DNA of 64,000 nt from Buchnera aphidicola (Chaitophorus populicola) (GCF_964058995.1 NZ_OZ060382.1:186001-250000); one strand, 5' to 3'. Positions 1 through 10,118 are shown, counted from the stretch's first letter. Numbers and translations: made by a program. The notes: a model not told the origin generated them from the sequence alone.

Positions 1-1080
1 ATAATTTACGGAAAAGCTTCTTTTATAAATAAAAATAAAATTATTGTTGATAATGATACTAATAAAAAATTTTTTATAAATTTTAAAAATGTTATTATTG
101 CTTCTGGTTCAAAACCAATAAAATTACCTTATGTTAAAACATCAGAAAAAAGAGTTTGGTACTCTACAGAAGCATTAAATGTTCCTTTTATTCCAAATCG
201 TATGTTAGTTATTGGAGGAGGAATTATTGGGTTAGAAATGGCAACAGTTTATAGTTCTTTAGGTGCGAAAGTTGATGTAATAGAAAATTCTGAAAGAATA
301 TTACCCTCTGTTGATATAGATATTAGCAGTTTTTTTATGCAAACAATTAAAGAAAAATTTAATTTAATGTTACAAACTTCTATTAAAAATATTAATTTTA
401 AAAAAGATTATATATTAGTTGAAATTAAACAAAAAGATATTATAAAAAAAATGCATTATGATGTAATTCTTGTTTCAATAGGAAGATTTCCAAATACAAA
501 TTCTTTAAAATTAAATAATACAGAAGTTCAATTAAATGAACGTAAATATATTATTACAGATCAGCAATGTAGAACAAATATTTCAAATATATTTGCTATA
601 GGAGATGTATCTGGTCCTCCAATGTTAGCTCATAAAGGTATATATGAAGGTCATATTTCTTCGGAAGTAATTTTTGGAAAAAATCATTTTTTTGATACAA
701 AAATTATTCCTAATGTTTGTTATACAGACCCAGAAGTTGCATGGGTAGGAATTACAGAACAAGAAGCAGCAGAAAAAAATATATCATATTCTACGTCTAT
801 TTTTCCATGGAATGTTTTAGGTCGTGCTCATGCTTCAAATTCTTCTATAGGATTAACAAAATTAATATTTAATAAAAATACTAGACAAATTATTGGAGGT
901 TCTGTTATTGGAAGAAATGCAGGAGAATTATTAGGGGAAATTACATTAGCTATAGAAATGGGTTGTGATGTTTCTGATATTTCATTAACTATGCATGCTC
1001 ATCCTACTTTATATGAATCTATAAATTCTGCATCAAAGATGTTTGAAGGAACAATTACTGATTTATTAAATATAAAATAA
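1..1080 (+). CDS. lpd: Dihydrolipoamide dehydrogenase (E3), 5'-truncated by window edge
   Basis: E3 flavoprotein of the pyruvate (and, where present, 2-oxoglutarate) dehydrogenase complexes; it reoxidises dihydrolipoyl groups on E2 using FAD and NAD+. The frame is open from base 1, matching roughly residue 112 of the 474-residue E. coli protein, so the redox-active disulfide lies outside the window. Visible are the NAD-binding GGGIIG (codons near 217), the FAD-site IFAIGD segment (near 590) and the C-terminal HAHPTLYE motif carrying the catalytic His-Glu pair (near 994-1017). The first ATG at 202 is internal, not the start. The partner lipoate genes lipB and lipA are at 44.4-46.0 kb. A hairpin at 1099-1138 follows the stop. 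Confidence 0.98.
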   Translation: MIYGKASFINKNKIIVDNDTNKKFFINFKNVIIASGSKPIKLPYVKTSEKRVWYSTEALNVPFIPNRMLVIGGGIIGLEMATVYSSLGAKVDVIENSERILPSVDIDISSFFMQTIKEKFNLMLQTSIKNINFKKDYILVEIKQKDIIKKMHYDVILVSIGRFPNTNSLKLNNTEVQLNERKYIITDQQCRTNISNIFAIGDVSGPPMLAHKGIYEGHISSEVIFGKNHFFDTKIIPNVCYTDPEVAWVGITEQEAAEKNISYSTSIFPWNVLGRAHASNSSIGLTKLIFNKNTRQIIGGSVIGRNAGELLGEITLAIEMGCDVSDISLTMHAHPTLYESINSASKMFEGTITDLLNIK

Positions 1081-1098
1081 TTTTCTTACAACTTTTTT

Positions 1099-1138
1099 TT
1101 TTGATGTTATGCGTTATAAGTTATACATAACATCAAAA
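1099..1138 (+). terminator. Hairpin terminator after lpd
   Basis: Perfect 13-bp stem: 1099-1111 (core TTGATGTTATG) pairs with 1126-1138 (CATAACATCAA core), with a 14-nt loop, starting 18 bases after the lpd stop. It is preceded by a T tract and followed by AATTTTAATT, so the U-run is weak. Position and perfect pairing in otherwise random AT-rich DNA support a role as terminator or 3'-end stabiliser of the PDH transcript; not proven. Confidence 0.6.
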
Positions 1139-1731
1139 TTTTAATTATTATAAATCATTTAATTTATTAAAAACATTATAATTATTAGTTAATAAATTTT
1201 AATTAATTAAATATTTTTTAAATAATTTTTTTATAAAATTATTATATAAATTTAAAAAATTTTTTTACATATGATTTGATATTAAACTTTCATATTTAAT
1301 TTATTATATTTAGATATTTTATAAAGAATATTATAAAATATATTTAATAAAATATAATTTTTTTAATAAATTTAAATAAGTAATTATATACATATATTTA
1401 ATTATTTTTTATCAGAAATATATAATTTAATAATTGATATAAATATTTATTTATAATAAAAAATACTTTTATTAACTTAAATTATTTTTTTAATTTATAG
1501 AATATATTTTTGAAAGATTTGTTTTAATATATTTTTAAAAATAATAATTTTCATATATATTTTTTAAATTTTGATTTTTATATATTGTATTATATGTAAT
1601 AATATTTTATAAATTTATATAATTTTTTATTTAAACTTTGTGTTTTAAAAAATTTTTTATTTATTTTTTTTTAAAATTATTATCATTTTAATATAATTTT
1701 TTTATATATTTAATAAATTTATTATATAATT
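1139..1731. other. Gene-free AT-rich spacer between lpd and erpA
   Basis: About 590 bases after the lpd hairpin with no convincing reading frame or RNA gene. It lies between convergent genes (lpd on +, erpA on -), so no promoter is needed here. In E. coli the genes following lpd include acnB, speD and speE; none is recognisable here. I read the stretch as eroded DNA left from gene loss. Confidence 0.6.
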
Positions 1732-2076
1732 TTATATACTAAAAGATGTTCCGCAACTACATGTAGTTTTTGAGTTAGGATTAGTAACAATAAATTTTGA
1801 TCCGTTTAAATTTTCAATATAATCTATTTTCCCTCCGATTAAATATTGTAAGCTAATTGGATCAATAACAATAAAAATTTTTGATTGATAAATTATATAA
1901 TCTTTTTTATTACTTTTTTTATCAAATTTAAATCCATATTGAAAACCGCTACATCCGCCTCCTGTAACGTATATTCTAAATTTGATATCTTGATTATATT
2001 TTTTCTTAATTAAATTTTTAATTTGTAAAATCGCAGATTTAGTGAATTTAAGTGTGTTGTTAAAATTTTTTTTCAT
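1732..2076 (-). CDS. erpA: Iron-sulfur cluster insertion protein ErpA
   Basis: A-type carrier that passes Fe-S clusters to client apoproteins; clients visible in this window include the radical-SAM enzymes LipA and BioB. The 114-residue product matches the E. coli protein (114 aa) along its whole length. The three ligand cysteines are present: Cys42 in GGGCSGFQ, and Cys106 and Cys108 in the C-terminal TCSCG motif. Single gene, convergent with lpd and in the same direction as ftsZ, 157 bp downstream of the ftsZ stop. IscA is a homologue, but the terminal [16 protein letters not shown] type ending fits ErpA. Confidence 0.97.
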   Translation of the reverse strand: MKKNFNNTLKFTKSAILQIKNLIKKKYNQDIKFRIYVTGGGCSGFQYGFKFDKKSNKKDYIIYQSKIFIVIDPISLQYLIGGKIDYIENLNGSKFIVTNPNSKTTCSCGTSFSI

Positions 2077-2233
2077 TAATATAATATCTTTTTTAAATAA
2101 AATTTATTTTTTTAAAATTAAAGTGTTTCAAACTAAAAAAAATTTTTAAATAGTTTATATTTATATGAATATAAATGTATTTTTATTAAATTTTTACTTA
2201 ATATTTAATATTTTTAGATTTTTTTTTAAATAA

Positions 2234-3382
2234 TTATTTTTTTCTTAAAAAAGTAGGAATATCTAAATATGAATTCTTTTTATCAATTATTTTTTGAATA
2301 TTTTTATTTTTTATTTTTTCTGTATTTTTATAAGAAAAATTCAAAGGATTTAATCTTTTATATCGGTAGTCATTTATTTTATCTGTTATAGGAGTATTAT
2401 TATTTTTATTAACGGTTTCTAGTTGTTTTTCTAAACCAATACCTGTAGCTACAACAGTTACTCTTAATTCATCGTTCATATCCGGATCTAATGAAGTTCC
2501 AATAACTACTGTTGCATTATCAGAAGAAAATGCACGTATAGTATTTCCAACTATTTCAAATTCGTCTAATCTAAGATTCATACCTGCAGTAATATTTACT
2601 AACACGCCTTTTGCTCCTGATAAATCAACATCTTCTAAAAGAGGACTAGAAATAGCAATTTCTGCCGCTTCTTCTGATCTATTTTCTCCAGAAGAAATTC
2701 CAGTTCCCATCATAGAATAACCCATTTCAGACATTACTGTACGTACATCAGCAAAATCAACATTCATTAACCCAGGTCTAGTAATTAATTCTGCTATACC
2801 TTGAACTGCACCTTTTAAAATATTATTAGCTGCACTAAATGCGTCTAATAAAGAAATTCCTCTGTTCAAAACTTTTAATAATTTATCATTTGGAATAATA
2901 ATTAAAGAATCAACATATTTAGATAGTTCTAAAATTCCTTGATCCGCGCATAATGTTCTTTTCTTACCTTCAAAATGAAATGGTTTTGTTACTACTGCAA
3001 CAGTTAATATACCTAATGATTTTGCTACTTCTGCGATTACTGGAGCAGCTCCTGTTCCTGTTCCTCCTCCCATTCCAGCTGCTATAAATATCATATCAGC
3101 TCCTTCTAAAGCTTTTTTTAAGATCTCTTTATCTTCTTCAGCTGCAGTTTTTCCAATCTCAGGATTTGCTCCTGCTCCTAGACCTTTTGTTACATTAATT
3201 CCGATTTGTATAATTTGACTTACTTCTATTTTTCTTAAAGCTTGCGCATCAGTATTAATAGCAAAAAATTCTACTCCTTCAATGTTTTCTTTTACCATAT
3301 GTTCAACAGCGTTTCCTCCTCCTCCGCCAACTCCAATTACTTTAATAACTGCATCATTACTTGCTTCTACTTGTTCAAACAT
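2234..3382 (-). CDS. ftsZ: Cell division GTPase FtsZ
   Basis: Tubulin-like GTPase that forms the cytokinetic Z ring. The 382-residue product has the GTP-binding signature GGGTGTG at residues 105-111, the T7 catalytic loop NVDFADV near residue 210, a short poorly conserved linker, and an intact C-terminal peptide LDIPTFLRKK of the kind that binds FtsA. ATG at 3382 is preceded by GGAAA. It lies downstream of ftsA in the same direction (66-bp spacer), as in the enterobacterial division cluster. Intact ends imply a working Z ring even though the neighbouring wall-synthesis genes are missing. Confidence 0.99.
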   Translation of the reverse strand: MFEQVEASNDAVIKVIGVGGGGGNAVEHMVKENIEGVEFFAINTDAQALRKIEVSQIIQIGINVTKGLGAGANPEIGKTAAEEDKEILKKALEGADMIFIAAGMGGGTGTGAAPVIAEVAKSLGILTVAVVTKPFHFEGKKRTLCADQGILELSKYVDSLIIIPNDKLLKVLNRGISLLDAFSAANNILKGAVQGIAELITRPGLMNVDFADVRTVMSEMGYSMMGTGISSGENRSEEAAEIAISSPLLEDVDLSGAKGVLVNITAGMNLRLDEFEIVGNTIRAFSSDNATVVIGTSLDPDMNDELRVTVVATGIGLEKQLETVNKNNNTPITDKINDYRYKRLNPLNFSYKNTEKIKNKNIQKIIDKKNSYLDIPTFLRKK

Positions 3383-3448
3383 GTTAATTTCCTATTATAT
3401 TATTTTGAATTAAAAATATTAATATTTTATTAAGATTATTTAAATATT

Positions 3449-4690
3449 CTAAAATTTAAAAAAATTTTTTATGATATTAAACCAATTTTTTTCTCTATAT
3501 ATAAAATTATTTTCTAAAGTATATTTTTTATTGTAAAAATTTAATAAACCAATTACTGTAGAATATTCAGGCTGATTAATATCATATTGTAACCCAGTGA
3601 TGTTTTTTACGGAACCGATTCTAACTTTCATTTGAAAAACTCTTTCTGCACAGTCAATAAAAAATTTAGTTTTAGACACTCCTCCTGTAATTACGATTCC
3701 TCCGTTAAAATGATATTTAGAATTATTTTTTTTAAATTGTTTTTGTAATTTTAAAATTTTTTTATTAATTATTTCTAATAATTCTAAACATCTTAATTCA
3801 ATTACTTCAATGAGTTTTTCTTGATTAAAAGTTTGTGATTTATTATTTGTAGATTTTTTTATTTCAATTTTTTTTAAATTTTCTTGAAGAAAACTTGATG
3901 CACATCCATATTTTATTTTTAAATACTCTGCATCAGACATGGAAATTGAAAAAGCATAAGAAATATCTTTTGTAATAATATTACCAGCATATGGTATGAC
4001 TTGACTATGTTGTAGCGATCCATCAATATAAATTAAAAGATCTATAGTTCCTCCACCAATATCAAGCATACATACACCTAGTTGTTTTTCTTCTTCTGTT
4101 AAAATTGCTTGACTAGAAGCTAAACCTGAAAATATTACTTTATTTACATGTAGATTACATTTTTTAACAGCCTTAATAATATTTTTTTCTATGTTATAAT
4201 AAGATGTTATTAAATGTACTTTAGCTTGCATACGAATTCCAGATAAACCTAAAGGATTTTTTATTCCTTTTTGTTCATCAATAATATATTCTTGAGGAAT
4301 TACATGTAAAATATGACATTTATCATTAATTCTAACAGATTTTGCTGTATTAATTACATTTTTTATATCTTCTTTATTTACTTCTCCTGTATTAATTGAT
4401 ACCATACCAATTTCATTTTTATATTGAATATATTTATTTGAAAAAGATAAATTAATAGAATTAATTTTTCGATTTGACATTTTTTCTGCTTGATGGACCG
4501 ATTTTTTTATACATTGTACCATTGATTCTAGATCATGAATATTTCCTTTATCAATACCTTGAGAAGGACAATTACCTATACCTAGAAATTTAATTTCTCC
4601 ATTTTTAATTTTTTCTCCTATTAAAACAGTAACTTTTGTAGTTCCAATTTCTAGACCTACAATTAATTTTTTATTAGTTAATTTTATCAT
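3449..4690 (-). CDS. ftsA: Cell division actin-like protein FtsA
   Basis: Actin-fold ATPase that tethers FtsZ to the membrane. 413 residues (E. coli 420) with the N-terminal phosphate-binding GLEIGTTKVTVLIGE segment (residues 12-26), a second phosphate loop LDIGGGTIDL near residue 210, and a C-terminal amphipathic helix rich in W, F, I and K (last ~15 residues, ENNFIYREKNWFNI then KNFFKF) suited to membrane binding. Immediately upstream comes rsmH; the ddlB-murC-murG-ftsW-murD-mraY-murF-murE-ftsI-ftsL block that separates these genes in E. coli is absent. Confidence 0.98.
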   Translation of the reverse strand: MIKLTNKKLIVGLEIGTTKVTVLIGEKIKNGEIKFLGIGNCPSQGIDKGNIHDLESMVQCIKKSVHQAEKMSNRKINSINLSFSNKYIQYKNEIGMVSINTGEVNKEDIKNVINTAKSVRINDKCHILHVIPQEYIIDEQKGIKNPLGLSGIRMQAKVHLITSYYNIEKNIIKAVKKCNLHVNKVIFSGLASSQAILTEEEKQLGVCMLDIGGGTIDLLIYIDGSLQHSQVIPYAGNIITKDISYAFSISMSDAEYLKIKYGCASSFLQENLKKIEIKKSTNNKSQTFNQEKLIEVIELRCLELLEIINKKILKLQKQFKKNNSKYHFNGGIVITGGVSKTKFFIDCAERVFQMKVRIGSVKNITGLQYDINQPEYSTVIGLLNFYNKKYTLENNFIYREKNWFNIIKNFFKF

Positions 4691-4871
4691 TTTTAACTCG
4701 TAATATATTTTTATTTATTTAAATCATGTAAATTTTATTATATATTTTTGTATTTCATATAAATTAAATTACTTAATTTTATATTTTTTGAATATAATTT
4801 TATAAATTTTTTATTAATTTAATTAAAATATTTTTAATATTTATTTTTTTAAAAATGTTATAAGAATATTT

Positions 4872-5804
4872 TTAAGAATTATGAATTAGTTTTGCACTTC
4901 TTAAAATAGCACTTCTAGATCTTGAATTGTGTAGTATTTCTTTTTTTGTAGGAAAAATTTTTTTAAATATTTTAAATTTATATTTTTTTTTATGCATTTT
5001 TTTTAATTCTTGATATGTTAATGGTATATTTTTTGGTATATTAGGTATTTTACGACTATTTTTAAACATAAATTTTTTTATAATTTTATCTTCTAATGAA
5101 TGAAAACTAATTACAGATAATATACCTCCTGGTGACAAAACTTTTATTGTTTCTAATAATACTTTTTTTAATTCTTTTAATTCTTTGTTTAGATAAATTC
5201 TGATAGCTTGAAAACTTCTTCTAGCAGGATTTTTTTTTTGATATGGAGTAGATTTTAATATTAAATTATATAAATCAGATGTTCGTAGTATTGGTTGAAT
5301 ATTATTTTGTTTATAAATATTGTATGCAATCTTTTTATAATATCTTTCTTCTCCATATTTTTTTAATATATTTTCTATTTTTTTTTTTTTAGATTTAATT
5401 AACCATTGTGCAGCAGAAATACCTTTTTTTTGGTTTATTCTCATATCTAAAGGTCCATCTTTTTTAAAAGAAAATCCTCTGTTTGGATCATCTAATTGTA
5501 CAGAAGAAATTCCTAAATCTAATAAAATTCCATTGACTTTTTTTATAATGTTATGTTTTTTACAAAATTTTTTTATATTTGAAAATGAACCTTGAATAAA
5601 AGTAAATCTTTTATCTTTAATTTTATGAGCGATCTTTATAGATTGTGGATCTTTATCAATAGCATATAATTTTCCATGACAATTAAGTTTTTTTAAAATA
5701 GATCGACTATGACCTCCCGATCCAAATGTTGCATCAATATAAATTCCATTTTTAATTATTTTTAAAGATTTAATTGATTGTTTTAATAATACAGGAACAT
5801 GCAT
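4872..5804 (-). CDS. rsmH: 16S rRNA m4C1402 methyltransferase RsmH
   Basis: SAM-dependent N4-methyltransferase (MraW) acting on C1402 in the ribosomal P site. The 310-residue product (E. coli 313) shows the SAM-binding DATFGSGGHS at residues 24-33, the LLDLGISSVQLDDPNRGFSF segment and the C-terminal RSRSAILR region. It is the only survivor, with ftsA and ftsZ, of the dcw cluster. The coding strand carries a 13-A homopolymer (T13 on the plus strand at 5388-5400), a site prone to slippage; the frame is open as given. Confidence 0.97.
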   Translation of the reverse strand: MHVPVLLKQSIKSLKIIKNGIYIDATFGSGGHSRSILKKLNCHGKLYAIDKDPQSIKIAHKIKDKRFTFIQGSFSNIKKFCKKHNIIKKVNGILLDLGISSVQLDDPNRGFSFKKDGPLDMRINQKKGISAAQWLIKSKKKKIENILKKYGEERYYKKIAYNIYKQNNIQPILRTSDLYNLILKSTPYQKKNPARRSFQAIRIYLNKELKELKKVLLETIKVLSPGGILSVISFHSLEDKIIKKFMFKNSRKIPNIPKNIPLTYQELKKMHKKKYKFKIFKKIFPTKKEILHNSRSRSAILRSAKLIHNS

Positions 5805-6009
5805 TTATATTATTTACCGAAAATTAATAAGATTATAAGAATATTTTATAATAGATTTTTTATTTTTATATAAAATATAAATATTTGATATAAAAATTTT
5901 TTATAAATAATAAATTTATACAATTTTACATATTTTTAAAATTTAAATTTTAAAAAAATTGTTAATTGTTATAATTTTTTTAATTTTTTATATATATGAA
6001 TATATTATT

Positions 6010-6240
6010 TTAAATTTTTTTTACTTTTAAAACATTAATTAGTTTATATAATTGCTTATAAATTTGTTTAATAAATTTTTTATCTCCTTTAGTAGTAATA
6101 ATTATAGAAAATAATTTTTTATTTGAAATTGGTTTCATTTGCATATTTTCAATATGATATCCTCTTTGTGCAAATAAACTTATAATTCTAGATAAAATAT
6201 ATGATTCATTTTCTGTAATTATAGATAAAGTTTGTTTCAT
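6010..6240 (-). CDS. ilvH: Acetohydroxyacid synthase III small subunit, C-terminally truncated
   Basis: Regulatory/activating subunit of AHAS III, first enzyme of valine, leucine and isoleucine synthesis. Only 76 residues against 163 in E. coli: the product ends right after the N-terminal ACT domain (ENESYILSR ... KLINVLKV). The stop is TAA at 6010-6012 and no continuation of the C-terminal domain is recognisable in the 205 bp before rsmH. At positions reported to matter for valine response in E. coli (Gly14, Asn29, Ala36) this protein has Tyr14, His29 and Lys36, while Asn11 is kept. Three bases separate it from ilvI, so the two are surely co-translated. I infer an activating but valine-insensitive subunit. 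Confidence 0.93.
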   Translation of the reverse strand: MKQTLSIITENESYILSRIISLFAQRGYHIENMQMKPISNKKLFSIIITTKGDKKFIKQIYKQLYKLINVLKVKKI

Positions 6241-6243
6241 AAT

Positions 6244-7968
6244 TTATGTTTTCCTTATTTTTTTTAATTGCATATCGTTCATTCCTCCTCCTTTAATTTG
6301 CATAGGATAGATATGTTCAGTAGAATCAATTTTAATATCTACAAATACAAGTTTATTTTGAGAAAGGTAGTTTAATGCTTGTTTTATTTTTTTTTTTAAA
6401 GTCTGAGGATTAGAAATAGATATACCGATATGTCCATAAGATTGAGCAAGTTTTACAAAATTTGGTAAAGATTTCATATATGAATGTGAATGTCTACCAT
6501 TATATATAATATCTTGCCATTGCTTAACCATGCCTAAAGCACTGTTATTTAAATTAAATATTATAATAGGAATTTGATATTGCATTGCGGTAGATAGTTC
6601 TTGAATATTCATTTGAATACTTCCATCTCCTGTAATACAAATGACATTTTTTTTAGGAAGAGCTAATTTGACGCCTAATGCAGCTGGAAATCCGAACCCC
6701 ATAGTACCTAAGCCTCCAGAATTAATCCATCTTCTAGGTTTATCAAATAAATAATATAAAGCAGTAAACATTTGATGTTGTCCAACATCTGAAGTAATAT
6801 AAAATTTTCCTTTAGTTAACTTTAATATTGTTTGTATTACATATTGTGGTTTAATTTTTGTTGTGCTATTTTTATATTCTAAATTATTAATTTTTTTCCA
6901 GAAAAAAATTTTTTTCCACCATAATAAAATTTTTTTATTAGATTTTGGATATTCTTTTTTTTTTAAATATTTTATAAATTTTTTTAAAACTTTTTTAATA
7001 TCTCCAATAATTTCAATATCTGCTTTTATTGTTTTAGAAATAGATGTAGGATCTATATCTACATGTATTATCTTTGCAAAAGGACAATATTTTTTTACAT
7101 TATTTGTAGTTCTATCATCGAATCTAACTCCTAATGCTAAAATAATATCAGAATAATGCATACTCATATTTGCAGCGTATGTTCCGTGCATTCCTAACAT
7201 TCCTAAATTTTGAGAATGCGTCCCAGGAAATCCTCCCAACGCCATAAGTGAATTAGTGACTGGAAGATTTAATTTTTCTATAAAATATTTTAATTGTTTT
7301 GAGCAATTAGAATTTATAACTCCACCTCCAATATATACTATTGGTTTTTTTGCTTGTATAATTTTTTTTATAGATTTTTGAATTAATTTTTTTTTAATTT
7401 TATTATAATTTTTATAAGATTTGATATAAATTTTTTTTGCATGAATATAAGGAATTTTTTTTTCTGAAGATAAAATATTTTTAGGTAAATCTATAACAAC
7501 AGGTCCAGGTCTTCCGTTTAATGCAATTTGAAAAGATTGTTTTATTGTGTGAGCAATATTTTGAGTTTTTTTTACTAAAAAACTATGCTTTACTATAGGT
7601 CTAGAAATTCCTATCATGTCGCATTCTTGAAAAGCATCATATCCAATTAATTTTAAATCTACTTGTCCCGAAATAACAATCATAGGAATAGAATCCATAT
7701 ATGCTGTAGCAATTCCAGTGATTGCATTAGTTGCTCCTGGACCAGAAGTCACTAACACTACTCCTATTTTTCCTGTAGCTCGTGTATAACCATCTGCCAT
7801 ATGAGTTGCAGCTTGTTCATGACGTACTAAGATATGTTGTATTTTTTTGACATTTTTTAAAGCGTCATATATTTCTAAAACTGCGCCTCCAGGATATCCA
7901 AAAATATGCTTTACTCCTTGATCAATTAATGATCTTACAAGAATTTCTGCACCTGAAAAAATTTTCAT
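6244..7968 (-). CDS. ilvI: Acetohydroxyacid synthase III large (catalytic) subunit
   Basis: Thiamine-diphosphate enzyme condensing pyruvate with pyruvate or 2-oxobutyrate to acetohydroxy acids. The 574-residue product equals the E. coli length. Seen: catalytic Glu51 in [13 protein letters not shown], the FAD-site region around [16 protein letters not shown], and the ThDP/Mg motif GDGSIQMN followed by NN near residue 440-470. It leads the two-gene ilvIH operon. The ilvI start faces degP across a 576-bp spacer. Supplies branched-chain amino acids for the host in this kind of symbiont (established for Buchnera). Confidence 0.98.
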   Translation of the reverse strand: MKIFSGAEILVRSLIDQGVKHIFGYPGGAVLEIYDALKNVKKIQHILVRHEQAATHMADGYTRATGKIGVVLVTSGPGATNAITGIATAYMDSIPMIVISGQVDLKLIGYDAFQECDMIGISRPIVKHSFLVKKTQNIAHTIKQSFQIALNGRPGPVVIDLPKNILSSEKKIPYIHAKKIYIKSYKNYNKIKKKLIQKSIKKIIQAKKPIVYIGGGVINSNCSKQLKYFIEKLNLPVTNSLMALGGFPGTHSQNLGMLGMHGTYAANMSMHYSDIILALGVRFDDRTTNNVKKYCPFAKIIHVDIDPTSISKTIKADIEIIGDIKKVLKKFIKYLKKKEYPKSNKKILLWWKKIFFWKKINNLEYKNSTTKIKPQYVIQTILKLTKGKFYITSDVGQHQMFTALYYLFDKPRRWINSGGLGTMGFGFPAALGVKLALPKKNVICITGDGSIQMNIQELSTAMQYQIPIIIFNLNNSALGMVKQWQDIIYNGRHSHSYMKSLPNFVKLAQSYGHIGISISNPQTLKKKIKQALNYLSQNKLVFVDIKIDSTEHIYPMQIKGGGMNDMQLKKIRKT

Positions 7969-8544
7969 ATATATTCTCTAATATTTTATTTTTTTAAAAA
8001 TTTTAAGAAAAACTAAATTATTTTTATTATAAAAATATATTTATTATTAATAAATAATAAATAATTTAAGTAAAAATTTTATAGTTTTTTAATGAATTTA
8101 TGATTTTTATAATAAAATCGTTTTATATAGAATTATTAATGATTATTAATATAAATAATATTATTTTATAAGTAATTAAATTTGATATTATTTTTTAATT
8201 TAAAAATTAATAAATAAATATTAAATATAATAACAGAAGAATGAAAAAAAAAATATTATATAATAAATAAATATAAATTTTTTAATGTTATTTTAATAAT
8301 CTTTATAAAGATATTATATATTTAAATTAATTAATAAAATTATTTATTAATAAATAATTTTATATAAAAATTTTTATAGTAATTATATATAAATATTTTA
8401 TCTAATTAATTAATATTAATAATTATATTTTTTATTAAAATATTTATTTTAATTTTAAGTATTATTTTTATTTTAATCTAATTAATTTATATATTATTTA
8501 TAGTTTTTTAATAATTAAATTGTAATTTGATTCTCGAGAGTAAT
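7969..8544. other. Divergent intergenic region ilvI / degP
   Basis: 576 bases of extreme AT content between two divergently transcribed genes; promoters for both must lie here, but so many AT-rich -10-like strings occur that I cannot choose. No Lrp-type or other operator stands out. The SD for degP is GAGAG at 8536-8540. No reading frame or RNA gene seen. Confidence 0.55.
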
Positions 8545-10062
8545 ATGAATATAAATTTTTTTTTAAAAAGAATAATAATATTATTTTTTGTCTTTATCAC
8601 ATTATTTTTTTCACAATTAGCTTTATGTGAAAATCAAACTAATACTACAAATGATTTTGTTTCAAATACAAATCTTAATTTAGCGCCGATGTTAAGAAAT
8701 ATTATGCCTTCTATAGTACGTGTGATTACTAGTTATCATGATTTTCATGGTAGATATTTTTATAATGCTTCAGAAGAAAACAAAATAGATAATTCTTTAA
8801 ATTTAAACCAAAATAATTTTAAATATAAAAATTTTTTTAATAAAAATAAATTATTAAAAATATATAAAAAATATACTTTTAGCCATATAAATAGTCATAA
8901 ATTAGGTTCAGGAGTTATTATTGATTCTAAAAACGCTTATGTTATAACTAATTATCATGTTATTCATGAAGCTTTTAAAATAGATGTTTATTTAACTAAT
9001 GGAAAAATATATAATGCAAAATTAGTAGGAAAAAGTAGAAATATGGATTTAGCTTTACTTCAATTATGTGATGCAGATAATTTAAAATCTATAAATATAG
9101 CGGATTTTAAAACTGTGCATATTGGAGATTATGCTATTGCAATAGGTAGTCCATATAATTTAAAAAATTCTGTTAGTTTTGGAGTAGTGTCTGCTTTACG
9201 AAGACATAATGAAGCATTGAATTTATATGATGATTTTATTCAAACTGATGCAGCAATTAATCATGGAAATTCTGGTGGACCATTAGTAAACACTAAAGGT
9301 GAATTAATTGGTATAAATACTTCTGTTTTATCTGATTCTGATAATTCTGGTAATATTGGTATTGGTTTTTCTATACCTACAAATACTATTTTAAGATTTG
9401 TAAAACAAATTAAAAAAAATGGAGAATATCATCAAGGAGAATTAGGAATTTTAGCTACACAGTTAAATGATTATATAATAGATGAATTAAATCTTTCTGT
9501 TCATCATGGAATATTAATAAATTCTGTTCAAGAAAATTCTGCTGCGCAAAAAAGTGGTTTATTTCCTGGAGATATAATTATTTCAGTAAATAAGAAAAAA
9601 TTTCATAGTATGTTTACTTTAAGGTATATTTTAAAAGATTTTGTAGAAAATGATGTTATTTATTTAAAAATTATAAGAAATAATCAATATATTACTAAAA
9701 AAATAAAATTAAAATATTATCCATCACTTGTACAACATGCAGCAAAATTTCATTATAAATTAGACGGTGTTTTAGTAAAAGTATATGATTTAAAAAAAAA
9801 TCAAACAAAATTAAAAAGTTTTATAGATTATTATACAAATAATTTTTTTACTCCTAATATAAATGGAATTATTATAAAAAATATAAATAAACATAGTTTT
9901 GCTAAAAGATCTGGATTATGCAAGGATGATATCATTATTTCAGTAAATCATGTAAAAGTTGATAGTATGGAGTCTTTTAAAAAAGCTTTATCTATTTATC
10001 AAAATATTATTATTTTAGAAATTTTTCGACAAACAGATAAAATTTTTTATATTATTTTTTAA
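8545..10062 (+). CDS. degP: Periplasmic serine protease/chaperone DegP (HtrA family)
   Basis: Degrades or refolds damaged envelope proteins. I start it at ATG 8545 (505 aa) because GAGAG sits just upstream; an in-frame TTG at 8527 would add six residues. An N-terminal signal sequence (K/R then a run of I/L/F, ending near LALCEN) precedes a trypsin-like domain with His in TNYHVI, Asp in NMDLALL and Ser in GNSGGPLV, so the catalytic triad is intact. Two PDZ domains follow (about 300-390 and 435-505). A GC-rich hairpin at 10084-10118 ends the transcript. With BamA it forms the remaining outer-membrane quality-control set in this window. Confidence 0.96.
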   Translation: MNINFFLKRIIILFFVFITLFFSQLALCENQTNTTNDFVSNTNLNLAPMLRNIMPSIVRVITSYHDFHGRYFYNASEENKIDNSLNLNQNNFKYKNFFNKNKLLKIYKKYTFSHINSHKLGSGVIIDSKNAYVITNYHVIHEAFKIDVYLTNGKIYNAKLVGKSRNMDLALLQLCDADNLKSINIADFKTVHIGDYAIAIGSPYNLKNSVSFGVVSALRRHNEALNLYDDFIQTDAAINHGNSGGPLVNTKGELIGINTSVLSDSDNSGNIGIGFSIPTNTILRFVKQIKKNGEYHQGELGILATQLNDYIIDELNLSVHHGILINSVQENSAAQKSGLFPGDIIISVNKKKFHSMFTLRYILKDFVENDVIYLKIIRNNQYITKKIKLKYYPSLVQHAAKFHYKLDGVLVKVYDLKKNQTKLKSFIDYYTNNFFTPNINGIIIKNINKHSFAKRSGLCKDDIIISVNHVKVDSMESFKKALSIYQNIIILEIFRQTDKIFYIIF

Positions 10063-10083
10063 AATGATTATAATTTTTTTTAC

Positions 10084-10118
10084 ACCGCCCAGAATTTTTA
10101 TATAATTTATCGGGCGGT
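10084..10118 (+). terminator. GC-rich terminator between convergent degP and dapD
   Basis: ACCGCCC at 10084-10090 pairs perfectly with GGGCGGT at 10112-10118 (21-nt loop), a rare G/C-rich stem in this genome, followed by TTCAATATTTTT. A second, AT-rich 7-bp hairpin lies at 10121-10139 (CAATATT/AATATTG). It is placed 21 bases after the degP stop and 38 before the dapD stop, so it may insulate both transcripts. Confidence 0.85.

Noticed and set aside
3242-3433. Short frames antisense to known genes (also at 6863-7156, 13455-13706, 34773-35057, 37044-37226, 42107-42304, 50811-51056, 52259-52621, 56743-57039, 57955-58137)
   Set aside because: Each overlaps a strongly conserved gene on the opposite strand and has no recognisable content.
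4872-5804. rsmH as a pseudogene because of the T13/A13 tract
   Set aside because: The frame is open over the whole family length with all SAM-binding motifs; kept as a functional gene with a slippage-prone site.
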